Part shown: positions 56,262-64,000 of the stretch, piece by piece
How the letters are laid out: each line of letters opens with the position of its first letter
Numbering within the stretch: position 1 is the first letter of the stretch
Notes under the pieces: generated by a model
Databases searched by the model: none
Told to the model about the DNA's origin: nothing
The model's input: the letters and a program-made list of their open reading frames with translations, nothing else
Program-made: the position numbers and the translations under genes
NCBI RefSeq assembly: GCF_015207875.1
Contig: NZ_JADEVZ010000009.1
Coordinates: forward strand, 36,946 to 100,945
Length of the DNA stretch: 64,000 nucleotides
Origin: Dolichospermum sp. LEGE 00240
Lineage (GTDB): Bacteria > Cyanobacteriota > Cyanobacteriia > Cyanobacteriales > Nostocaceae
Reading direction: 5' to 3'

Positions 56262-57461
56262 TTAGTATAGTGCAGTTGGTATTTGAACTAAACCTTTACC
56301 TTGACGTTCTTTATCCAGTCCCAAATCTTTACAAGTAGAAAGCAGTGCATCAAATAAATCAAGGTATGTAATTGTTTGATATTTCTCTAATATTAACGCA
56401 GCCACACCAGAAACAATAGGAGTTGCCATTGATGTTCCATCCCATGCTTCATATCCTCCACCCATAACACTAGAATAAACACCTTTCCCTGGTGCAACTA
56501 CATAAGGAACTTGATATTGATGGTTATTAATTGCTATTGTGCCACTACCGCTAAAAGCTGCAACTTGATAATTGGAATTTATCGCACCTACAGAAAGTGA
56601 ACCTCGACAATTAGCGGGTGTATCACTTCTATTCATACCATCATTACCCACAGCACAAACGGGTAATATACCTACGGCTAATAAAGAGTCAATTAAATCG
56701 CTAATTTCATCAATAAATGTGGGAATACCTGCGGAAATATTGACTATATTTACCTCCGGTTGCATTGCTAACCAGTCTAACCATAAAAATAAATCTGATA
56801 ATTTACCTGTACCTCCCGGTGTTAATGTTCCGCTAATGAGTTGAGTTTCTGGTGCTACTCCCACTTCTTGTCCACAAATTAACCCCGCAACATGAGTACC
56901 ATGACCTTCTGTATCTTGAGGAGATATAATTTGAATTTGCTGTGTTCTATTATTCAGACTGTAGGAAGCAACTACTTTTCCTGCTAATGTTGTATGGGTT
57001 GCTTCAATTCCCGTATCCAAAACAGCAACAGTGATATTTTTCCCTGTGCCTGTAAATCCCTTTTGACGTGCTAAATTCAGAGATATGGCTTCTAAATGCC
57101 AAAGATCATCTGTGGTGAGAGTGGTTTTAGAAACTGCCGTACTTTTTTGTGGTTTAATTAATTCTATTGGCAAATCCCGTAAAATTAAAGCATTAGGTAA
57201 ATCTTGCCGTAGTTGTTCAACTTCTTCATCAGGTATATCAACAACTTTAGCACCTGTAATATTTGAATAAGTTGGATATTCGCTAATTGTATCTGTATCT
57301 TCTAAATAACTAATTATTTCTTGATATCCAGAATCTTTTTGCCAAAAATTCACCACTTCTGCAACTTGTGAGGGACGACTTTCAGGAGTAAATTTTCTCG
57401 ATGCTAATTTTAAAGAACGTGCTACCGATGTTGTTTTCGGACGAATAATATAAACAGTCAT
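56262..57461 (-). CDS. intracellular subtilisin-like serine protease (S8 family)
   Basis: 399 residues from the ATG at 57461 (GGGG upstream; a TTG at 57482 is the longer alternative). A propeptide-like N-terminus (KVVDIPDEEVEQLRQDLPNA then LILRDLPIELIKP) is followed by the catalytic triad in TVAVLDTGIEATH (Asp), DTEGHGTHVAGLICG (His) and YEAWDGTSMATPIVSGVAAL (Ser). No signal peptide, so it is probably cytoplasmic. It immediately precedes the NACHT gene on the same strand, an order that suggests a protease-effector/NTPase-sensor pair. Substrate unknown. Confidence 0.85.
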   Translation of the reverse strand: MTVYIIRPKTTSVARSLKLASRKFTPESRPSQVAEVVNFWQKDSGYQEIISYLEDTDTISEYPTYSNITGAKVVDIPDEEVEQLRQDLPNALILRDLPIELIKPQKSTAVSKTTLTTDDLWHLEAISLNLARQKGFTGTGKNITVAVLDTGIEATHTTLAGKVVASYSLNNRTQQIQIISPQDTEGHGTHVAGLICGQEVGVAPETQLISGTLTPGGTGKLSDLFLWLDWLAMQPEVNIVNISAGIPTFIDEISDLIDSLLAVGILPVCAVGNDGMNRSDTPANCRGSLSVGAINSNYQVAAFSGSGTIAINNHQYQVPYVVAPGKGVYSSVMGGGYEAWDGTSMATPIVSGVAALILEKYQTITYLDLFDALLSTCKDLGLDKERQGKGLVQIPTALY

Positions 57462-57613
57462 CAAGAACCCCTTACCAAACAATTGCCATACAACATATTA
57501 CTAGAGTAAAGGTCGGTTTAAAAGAGGATTTAGGGGTTGACATTCGATTTTAAATTTGTTATCATAAACTCGATAAGGAAGAACTATCATAAAATAATTA
57601 ATAAACATAAATT

Positions 57614-58276
57614 ATGACAAAACAAACCCTGGGTTTAGAACAAAGCCTATATGATTATTTGCTTTCAGTTTCCCTGCGAGAAGCGGATATTTTAACCCAA
57701 CTGCGTCAAGAAACCGCTCAAATGCCCAGGTCTATAATGCAAATATCTCCTGAACAGGGGCAATTCATGGCATTATTAATTAAGTTGATAGGAGCAAAAA
57801 AAACCTTAGAAGTCGGTGTATTTACTGGCTATAGTTCCTTAGTAGTGGCTTTGGCTTTACCCGCAGATGGTAAAATAGTCGCCTGTGATGTTAGTGAAGA
57901 GTATACCAGTGTAGCTCGACGTTATTGGCAAGACGCGGGAGTAGCTGATAAAATTGATTTGCATATTGCCCCAGCATTGGAAACATTAGATAATTTATTA
58001 ACAACCGGGGAAACGGGAACATTTGATTTTGCCTTTATAGATGCTGATAAGGGTAACTATGATAATTATTATGAAAGATGTCTTGAATTAATTCGCCCAG
58101 GTGGACTAATTGCCATTGATAATGTGTTGTGGTCAGGTAAAGTTGCAGACACAGAAATCCAGGATAATCAAACTAATAAAATTCGGGCTTTAAACCGCAA
58201 ATTACATGAAGATTCCCGCATTACCCTGAGTTTAGTTCCCATAGCCGACGGATTAACCTTAGCGATGAAAAATTAG
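57614..58276 (+). CDS. class I SAM-dependent O-methyltransferase
   Basis: 220 residues of the caffeoyl-CoA/catechol O-methyltransferase (methyltransf_3) type: TLEVGVFTGYSSLVVALALP (SAM motif), FIDADKGNYDNYYERCLELI with the metal-binding Asp, and GGLIAIDNVLWSGKV. It likely methylates a small catechol or hydroxyl substrate using a divalent metal. It is 153 bp from the divergent subtilisin gene. The target is unknown. Confidence 0.88.
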   Translation: MTKQTLGLEQSLYDYLLSVSLREADILTQLRQETAQMPRSIMQISPEQGQFMALLIKLIGAKKTLEVGVFTGYSSLVVALALPADGKIVACDVSEEYTSVARRYWQDAGVADKIDLHIAPALETLDNLLTTGETGTFDFAFIDADKGNYDNYYERCLELIRPGGLIAIDNVLWSGKVADTEIQDNQTNKIRALNRKLHEDSRITLSLVPIADGLTLAMKN

Positions 58277-58355
58277 TCCGAATAGATAGCGCAGGAATCG
58301 CGCTTAGTCCTATTTATAGCTAGACTAAGAATATAACTTGAAAATATCAAATACA

Positions 58356-58574
58356 ATGTCCAATCATCCTTCAGTTATAAGTGTCTCTTCTGAAATTATG
58401 AGTGGTACTCCTGTTTTTACGGGAACAAGAGTTCCTATACAAACACTCTTAGATTATTTAAAAGCAGGAGACTCAATAGATGATTTTTTAGATGGTTTTC
58501 CCACTGTTACTAGGGAACAAGTCATTACATTCTTAGAAGAAGCAGGAAAAGAAATGATTAACAAGGTAGCTTAG
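58356..58574 (+). CDS. DUF433 antitoxin-like protein
   Basis: 72 residues from the ATG at 58356 (the upstream start at 58338 is TTG). The DUF433 signature is present: EIMSGTPVFTGTRVPIQTLL, DGFPTVTREQVITFLEEA. DUF433 proteins have a winged helix and are antitoxin-like partners of DUF5615/PIN-type toxins, as the next gene here is. Confidence 0.85.
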   Translation: MSNHPSVISVSSEIMSGTPVFTGTRVPIQTLLDYLKAGDSIDDFLDGFPTVTREQVITFLEEAGKEMINKVA

Positions 58575-58575
58575 G

Positions 58576-58899
58576 ATGAAACTGCTTCTAGATGAATGTA
58601 TTGACCGCAAGTTAACTAAGGAATTTGTCGGTTATGAAATCAAAACAGTTCCCCAAATGGGATGGGCGGGAACTAAAAATGGTAAACTACTGGCTTTAGT
58701 AGAACAGGAATTTGATGTTTTTATTACGGTTGACAGAAATTTATCTTTTCAGCAAAATTTGTCTCAGTTCAATATTGCTGTAGTTGTTTTACAAGCATCT
58801 TCTAATAGACTAATTGATTTGAAACCTTTAGTTCCCAAGATTGTAGATATTTTATCTACCTTAGTAAAGGGTCAAGCTGTAGTTGTTAGTCTTGAATGA
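58576..58899 (+). CDS. DUF5615 PIN-like toxin
   Basis: 107 residues. MKLLLDECIDRKLTKEFVGY carries the N-terminal acidic pair DE and FDVFITVDRNLSFQQNLSQ the later Asp, as in PIN-like (Mut7-C) ribonuclease-type domains. It begins 1 bp after the DUF433 stop. The pair looks intact. A toxin role is by family association. Confidence 0.85.
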   Translation: MKLLLDECIDRKLTKEFVGYEIKTVPQMGWAGTKNGKLLALVEQEFDVFITVDRNLSFQQNLSQFNIAVVVLQASSNRLIDLKPLVPKIVDILSTLVKGQAVVVSLE

Positions 58900-59068
58900 T
58901 AAGGAACAACGAACCACACCGAAGGTATCGCCCTCAATACGGTGCGGATAAAATTAATAATTGATATTATTCTCAACAACAGAATGCAAGAATAAATCTT
59001 TTATAATTACAAAAGTTGGGATTTTCGTTTAACCGAATCGTATTGAGGAATATGGATATTATATTTTT

Positions 59069-60421
59069 CTAAATCTCCAATTTATCCCCCCGAATTGAAT
59101 AATCTAACAATTCCATTGGGTGCATAACAGAAATAGTTTTCCCCTGTAAATACTTACTAATCTGCAAACTACAACCAGGGTTAGGAGAAGCAATCAAATC
59201 TGCGCCAGTATTTAACAAATTCTCAGCTTTTTGTTTACCTAATTCTTCCGCTACTTCCGGTTGTAACATATTATAAACCCCCGCACTACCACAACACAAA
59301 GCTGCGTCTATGGGTTCTTTTAAAGTCACACCGGGAATTTGTTTTAACAGTTGACGGGGTTGAACACTAATTTTTTGACCATGTAATAAATGACAAGCAT
59401 CTTGATAAACTAAATTGATATTTTTCTCAGTCAAAGGTGAAAGTTTAGCAGTTAAACCCACATTAACTAAAAACTCCTGTGAATCTTTCACTTTAGCTGC
59501 AAATATTTTCGCTTTTTCGGCATATTCTGGATCATCTGCTAAAATATGACTATATTCCTTCAAAGTATGACCACAACCAGCAGCGTTAATAATCACAAAA
59601 TCAACATTAGTATCAGCAAAACTATCAATCATTTGTCTTGCTAATGTTTTAGCTTGTTCCGTTTGTCCTTGGTGTTCAGGAAGTGCAGCACAACAACCTT
59701 GAGATTTAGGAATTACCACCTCACAACCATTAGCAGTTAAAACTCTTACCGTCGCTTCATTGACACCAGAGAAAAACAACCTTTGCACACATCCTAAAAT
59801 TACACCCACGCGATATCTTTTTTCACCTTTCGCTGGGATGATATCTGGTAAATTATCCTGAAAAGATTTAAGAGTAATTTCCGGTAAAATAGATTCCATA
59901 GCAGCTAACCGGGGAGATATAGCCTTAATTAACCCAGTTGCTTGTAATAACTTAGAAATTCCTAATTTTTGATAAACTAATAAAGGAAAAAGTAAAATTC
60001 TTAAAAGATCAGGATTAGGAAACAGAGAAAAAATCAATTGTCGAACCAACTTATCAGGTAAACTGCGACTATAATTCCTCTCCACCTGATGTCTAGTAGC
60101 CGAAATCAACTTATCATACTGGACACCAGAAGGACAAGTAGAAACACAAGCCAGACAACCCAAACAAGAATCAAAATGTTCAACAGTAGCCGTATTGAGA
60201 GCAATTTCACCCTCATTAATAGCATCCATTAAATAGATACGTCCCCTGGGAGAATCCATCTCCTTTCCTAATATCCGATAACTAGGACAAGTAGACAAAC
60301 AAAAACCACAATGAACACAACTATCAATTAACTTTGCATCAGGTGGACAATTACCATCAAAACCCTTTAAATTCTTAATACTAGCAGTATTATTATTCAC
60401 CGAACCTTCCGAAACTTGCAT
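59069..60421 (-). CDS. glcF: glycolate oxidase iron-sulfur subunit
   Basis: 450 residues. Two ferredoxin-type 4Fe-4S motifs near the N-terminus (SCVHCGFCLSTCPSYRIL; SCLGCLACVSTCPSGVQY) and two CCG-type clusters (GCCAALPEH; DAALCCGSAGVYNM). This is the GlcF subunit that passes electrons from the flavin subunits to the quinone pool. GlcE follows upstream on the same strand. glcD is not in the window. Confidence 0.88.
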   Translation of the reverse strand: MQVSEGSVNNNTASIKNLKGFDGNCPPDAKLIDSCVHCGFCLSTCPSYRILGKEMDSPRGRIYLMDAINEGEIALNTATVEHFDSCLGCLACVSTCPSGVQYDKLISATRHQVERNYSRSLPDKLVRQLIFSLFPNPDLLRILLFPLLVYQKLGISKLLQATGLIKAISPRLAAMESILPEITLKSFQDNLPDIIPAKGEKRYRVGVILGCVQRLFFSGVNEATVRVLTANGCEVVIPKSQGCCAALPEHQGQTEQAKTLARQMIDSFADTNVDFVIINAAGCGHTLKEYSHILADDPEYAEKAKIFAAKVKDSQEFLVNVGLTAKLSPLTEKNINLVYQDACHLLHGQKISVQPRQLLKQIPGVTLKEPIDAALCCGSAGVYNMLQPEVAEELGKQKAENLLNTGADLIASPNPGCSLQISKYLQGKTISVMHPMELLDYSIRGDKLEI

Positions 60422-60472
60422 TTATATTCCTCCCCTCTTAACCTCTGTGACCTCTGTGCCTCTGTGGTTCGT
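60422..60472 (-). repeat. 'ACCACAGAGGCACAGAGG' dispersed repeat carrying the glcF ribosome site
   Basis: On the minus strand CGAACCACAGAGGCACAGAG continues GTCACAGAGGTTAAGAGGGG plus AGGAATATAA then the glcF ATG. AGGGGAGG at its end is the Shine-Dalgarno. Related to the ureA leader at 39387-39420. Confidence 0.65.
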
Positions 60473-60482
60473 TTATTAAAAC

Positions 60483-61784
60483 TTAAATCCCACCCACAAA
60501 CCGACCAGGACTTAAAATATTTTGAGAGTCAAACTGTTCCTTAATGCGGCGCATTACCTGCAACCCATTACCAGTATACCCCCAAACATCAAACCTTTCC
60601 TTGAACTCAACAGGTGCAGATAAAACACTTAAAAAACCAGAATTTGCTTGACATAAATTTCGCAAAGGCAAAATCTGCTTTTGATTTTCTAAACGCACCA
60701 AACCCAAACCACTACTAATGTGAATTAAACCAACTTCTATTTGATTGATAATTTCCACCGCCGCAGTTGGTAATACTCCTATTTTGCAGGTAATCGTAGA
60801 TTCCGTAACATGAGAATGTATTTGTTCTGGTAATCGTTGCCATAAATCAGTTTCATTATTTCCTGAATAAATTACCCCATGTAAACCCAATTTTTCGCAA
60901 ATTGCTAATAGTCGTTTGCACTGTTCTTGGACACTTTCATTAATATTTTGAAACCGGGTAATTAAACCTGTTCCTGTCCCCAAATCCAAATTAGTAACTA
61001 ACTTACTTGATAATAAATCTGCTTGAGTTGGTGTTAATTCCGAACCTTGTAAAGTTCTTACTGCTTGGGATATGGCTTCTGGCTTCCCAGTTAATATCAC
61101 TGTTCCCGAAGTTTCAGGAATCGGATAAACTCGAAAAGTGACTTGGCTGATAATTCCTAATGTACCGTAAGCGCCAGTAAATAATTTCATTAAGTCGTAA
61201 CCAGCCACATTTTTGACAACTCGTCCCCCAGCTTTAGCGATTTGTCCATCTGCGCGGATAAAAGTTATCCCTAAAAGTTGGTCACGCACACCACCATAAC
61301 GTTGACGCAGAGAACCTGTATCAGCCGTAGCAACGATACCGCCTATGGTAGCAGAATCAGGAAAAGCCGGATCAAGTGCTAAAAATTGGTTATGTTTACC
61401 TAAAATCTCTTGAAGCTGGGCAAATTTCATCCCTGCTTCGACGGTGACAGTTAAATCACCAACTGCGTGTTCTATGAGTTGGTTGATGCGATCGCTGCTG
61501 ACAACAATATCAATATTTTTAGCTAAACCACCCCAATTGATTTTACTACCGCTACCACAGGTGAGAACGCGCCATTGATGACTGTTGGCGATCGCTATCA
61601 CTGCGGCTAATTCTGCTTGGTTATGGGGATAAATGACGCAACTGGGTTGGCTTTTGGAGTCTATCCCTTGTTGGATATGATGCTGTTGGGTGGGGGTAAG
61701 ATTTTCCCACGATATAATAGAGGTTTCAGGGCTGAGAATAGAAGTTAAGGTAGATGCTATTGAATTCATCAGTGTATTTTTCAT
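60483..61784 (-). CDS. glcE: FAD-binding subunit of glycolate oxidase (GlcE-like)
   Basis: 433 residues from the ATG at 61784; the longer frame begins with TTG. FAD_binding_4 motifs: AVIAIANSHQWRVLTCGSGS, then LTVTVEAGMKFAQLQEILGK, ALDPAFPDSATIGGIVATAD and RVVKNVAGYDLMKLFTGAYG. The C-terminus (FDSQNILSPGRFVGGI) is typical of GlcE/GlcD flavoproteins. With glcF it would oxidise glycolate (photorespiration). glcD is elsewhere. Confidence 0.88.
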   Translation of the reverse strand: MKNTLMNSIASTLTSILSPETSIISWENLTPTQQHHIQQGIDSKSQPSCVIYPHNQAELAAVIAIANSHQWRVLTCGSGSKINWGGLAKNIDIVVSSDRINQLIEHAVGDLTVTVEAGMKFAQLQEILGKHNQFLALDPAFPDSATIGGIVATADTGSLRQRYGGVRDQLLGITFIRADGQIAKAGGRVVKNVAGYDLMKLFTGAYGTLGIISQVTFRVYPIPETSGTVILTGKPEAISQAVRTLQGSELTPTQADLLSSKLVTNLDLGTGTGLITRFQNINESVQEQCKRLLAICEKLGLHGVIYSGNNETDLWQRLPEQIHSHVTESTITCKIGVLPTAAVEIINQIEVGLIHISSGLGLVRLENQKQILPLRNLCQANSGFLSVLSAPVEFKERFDVWGYTGNGLQVMRRIKEQFDSQNILSPGRFVGGI

Positions 61785-61844
61785 ATCCTTCTTAATTAAT
61801 GTAAGTAGCTTGGCATAATTAAATATAAGACCACTCTCCAAACC

Positions 61845-62066
61845 TCTCCCTAACCCTCTCCTCTTAGGAGAGGGGAAAGGAATTACTTTTATTACTGGAG
61901 AGGCTTTGACTCCCCCTTCCCTACCAGAGAAGGGGGCTGGAGGGTTAGGTCTATCTTATATTTTTAACGCCTACTTACTTAATATGAATTATATTTCGCA
62001 CCAGGGAACAAAGTCATAAAATTAGGGACGGGAAACCCACAGTTAGGGCGGGGAAACCCCGCCCCT
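61845..62066. repeat. mosaic of dispersed repeats upstream of glcE and downstream of lepA
   Basis: Contains CCCTAACCCTCTCCTCTTAG with its complement GGAGAGGGG, a GGGCTGGAGGGTTAGG end, a scrap of the family B element (TTTTTAACGCCTACTTACTT, 61952-61976) and the perfect GGGCGGGG/CCCCGCCC hairpin at 62046-62064. No gene is supported here. Confidence 0.55.
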
Positions 62067-62069
62067 ACG

Positions 62070-63881
62070 TTAGCCTTTATCTAGACGCAATACAGCCATA
62101 AAAGCTTCCTGGGGTACATCTACAGTACCTATGGCTTTCATGCGTTTTTTGCCTTTGGCTTGCTTCTGCAATAGTTTCTTTTTGCGGCTGATGTCGCCAC
62201 CGTAGCATTTAGCTAACACATCTTTTCGCATGGCGGGGATATGTTCACTGGCGATAACTTTCGCGCCAATGGAAGCTTGAATGGGGACTTTGAATTGATG
62301 ACGGGGAATTAGTTCTTTGAGTTTTTCCGCCATTGATCTACCGACATTGTAGGCTTTATCTCTGTGAACGATCATGGCTAGGGAATCCACTGGATCACCG
62401 TTAATCATGATATCCAATTTTACTAAAGGATTTTCGCGGTAGCCAATCAGATGATATTCCATACTGGCGTAACCGCGAGAACGAGATTTCATTTGATCAA
62501 AAAAGTCGGTAACAACTTCGGCTAAGGGTAATTCATAGGTGAGTGTGGTCCGTCCTTGGGTGAGATATTTCATATCTTTGAAGATACCGCGACGGTTTTG
62601 AGACAACTCCATTAAAGAACCGACGTAGATTTCGGGGGTAATCATTTCTACTTTGACGTAGGGTTCTTCAATTCTGTCGCGTTCATTGGGTGCGGGTAAG
62701 CGGCTAGGATTATCAATGTACAGTTCTTCCCCTTTGATGGTGACCACTTTGTAAACCACTGAGGGGGCAGTAATGATTAAATCTAGGTTATACTCCCGTT
62801 CTAAGCGTTCCTGGACGATTTCCATGTGCAGTAGTCCCAAAAACCCGCAACGGAAACCAAAACCCATGGCACTGGAGGTTTCTGGCTCATACTGTAATGC
62901 GGCATCATTGAGTTCTAGTTTTTCTAAAGCTTCCCGCAAGTCTTCAAACTGATCTGCGTCTATGGGGAACATTCCACAAAATACCATCGGATTGGCTTCT
63001 GCGTAACCAGGTAAGGCTTCGGTGGCTTTGTTTTTGCATAGGGTAATGGTATCTCCGACTCTGGCATCAGCTACGGCTCTAATGGCTGCACCTAAATAAC
63101 CTACTTCTCCGGCATGGAGTTCTTCAACTGGCTTTTGGGTGGGAGAGAGTACGCCTAATTCATCAATGACATATTCTTTACCGGATGCCATTAAGTAGAT
63201 GCGATCGCCTCTTTTGACAGTACCATCCATGACCCGAAAATAAACAATTACACCTCGGTAACTATCATAATAACTATCAAAAATCAGCGCTCGCAGGTTT
63301 TCATTCACCGTGTCAGCAGGTGGGGGAACTCGTTCGACAATTGTTTCTAAAATCTCAGCAATGCCAATTCCCTCTTTCGCTGAAGCTAAAATTGCACCAC
63401 TGCAATCTAAACCAATAATTTCCTCAATTTCGCCAATTACTCGCTCTGGTTCTGCTCCTGGTAAATCAATTTTATTTAAAACCGGAATAATTTCTAGATT
63501 ACTCTCTAGAGCTAAATACACATTTGCCAGGGTTTGCGCCTCTACGCCTTGGGACGCATCCACAACTAACAATGCCCCTTCACAAGCCACAAGAGAACGA
63601 GACACTTCATAGGAAAAGTCTACGTGACCAGGAGTATCAATTAAATTGAGAACGTACTGCTGACCATCTTTGGCAGTATAATTCATCCGGGCAGCTTGCA
63701 GCTTAATTGTAATGCCGCGCTCCCGTTCCAAATCCATGTTATCGAGAAACTGCTCTTTCATCTGTCTATCTTCTACAGTCCCAGTAGCCTGTAGCAACCG
63801 ATCTGCGAGAGTTGATTTCCCGTGATCAATGTGAGCAATAATACAAAAGTTGCGAATGCGATCTGCGGGAACGTCAGTCAT
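62070..63881 (-). CDS. lepA: elongation factor 4 (LepA)
   Basis: 603 residues, the standard length. GTPase motifs: [20 protein letters not shown] (G1), RERGITI (G2), [10 protein letters not shown] (G3), [11 protein letters not shown] (G4). The C-terminal LepA-specific domain ends [20 protein letters not shown] then VLRLDKG. It binds ribosomes and affects translation fidelity and initiation. The upstream edge of the window cuts nothing of it. Confidence 0.98.
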   Translation of the reverse strand: MTDVPADRIRNFCIIAHIDHGKSTLADRLLQATGTVEDRQMKEQFLDNMDLERERGITIKLQAARMNYTAKDGQQYVLNLIDTPGHVDFSYEVSRSLVACEGALLVVDASQGVEAQTLANVYLALESNLEIIPVLNKIDLPGAEPERVIGEIEEIIGLDCSGAILASAKEGIGIAEILETIVERVPPPADTVNENLRALIFDSYYDSYRGVIVYFRVMDGTVKRGDRIYLMASGKEYVIDELGVLSPTQKPVEELHAGEVGYLGAAIRAVADARVGDTITLCKNKATEALPGYAEANPMVFCGMFPIDADQFEDLREALEKLELNDAALQYEPETSSAMGFGFRCGFLGLLHMEIVQERLEREYNLDLIITAPSVVYKVVTIKGEELYIDNPSRLPAPNERDRIEEPYVKVEMITPEIYVGSLMELSQNRRGIFKDMKYLTQGRTTLTYELPLAEVVTDFFDQMKSRSRGYASMEYHLIGYRENPLVKLDIMINGDPVDSLAMIVHRDKAYNVGRSMAEKLKELIPRHQFKVPIQASIGAKVIASEHIPAMRKDVLAKCYGGDISRKKKLLQKQAKGKKRMKAIGTVDVPQEAFMAVLRLDKG

Positions 63882-63953
63882 ATACCATCTTTGCTCTAAA
63901 GCAAACCAAAGTGAAAGCTATTTACTCCATGTATTTTAATGCTTTTTGAGGTA

Positions 63954-64000
63954 ATAAGGGAAGAGGGAAGAGGGAAGAGGCAGGGGGCAGGGGGAAGTCT
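63954..64000. repeat. STRR-type heptamer repeats (GGGAAGA) at the right edge
   Basis: AAGGGAAGAGGGAAGAGGGA continues with AGAGGCAGGGGGCAGGGGGA. The run leaves the window. It is upstream of lepA and resembles the heptamers at 1425-1463 and 35330-35370. Confidence 0.7.

Overview
The window is chromosomal DNA of a filamentous, heterocyst-type cyanobacterium (Nostocales; genus not determined). The evidence is the dense HIP1 palindrome (GCGATCGC), about 40% GC by eye, heptamer STRR-type tandem repeats, a DevBCA-family exporter, a GUN4-domain protein, a cyanobacteriochrome-like GAF protein, a phosphoribulokinase paralogue and a glycolate-oxidase type pair. I recognised no rRNA, tRNA or CRISPR array.

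Layout. 1-2.6 kb: pyk (cut by the window edge) and gap1. 2.7-4.1 kb: a decayed tandem array of DUF29 genes between two MITE-like elements. 4.2-11 kb: a GUN4 membrane protein, an RluA-type pseudouridine synthase, then TetR plus a DevB/DevC/DevA exporter operon with an IS66-like MITE between devB and devC. 11-16.2 kb: an AAA ATPase + TOPRIM-like pair, ssb, a dehydrogenase, a 31-residue membrane peptide and a MidA-type methyltransferase. 16.3-23 kb: a repeat-choked accessory stretch with toxin-antitoxin pairs (one toxin killed by a nonsense codon), a truncated kinase, a DUF29 gene between inverted repeats, and topA. 23.2-32.7 kb: two convergent copies of the same two-gene architecture, a small HEPN-like protein plus a large protein joining a ParA/MinD-type ATPase to an AAA-type ATPase. 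Between them lie an internally deleted IscB/IsrB-like gene, a stand-alone cyanobacteriochrome-like GAF protein, gatD and toxin-antitoxin remnants. 33-38.4 kb: groESL with CIRCE, a LuxR-type response regulator, an Uma2 protein and a TSUP permease. 38.5-46.6 kb: urease genes ureD-ureA-ureB-ureC, interrupted by an AAA ATPase + DUF4276-like pair and by an opposite-strand pentapeptide-repeat/periplasmic-binding fusion. 46.9-53.5 kb: amino-acid permease, PrpF-family isomerase, radical SAM protein, SemiSWEET, radC and the PRK paralogue. 53.6-57.5 kb: a NACHT ATPase whose upstream neighbour is an intracellular subtilisin. 57.6-64 kb: an O-methyltransferase, a DUF433/DUF5615 pair, glcF and glcE, and lepA.

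The housekeeping genes are ordinary. The interest is in the accessory modules that look like conflict or defence systems: (i) the duplicated HEPN-like + ParA/AAA system, (ii) the subtilisin + NACHT pair, where the NACHT N-terminus looks like a subtilisin propeptide, and (iii) two AAA + TOPRIM/DUF4276 pairs, one lodged inside the urease operon. Also notable are at least four families of small inverted-repeat elements, three of them with visible target-site duplications.
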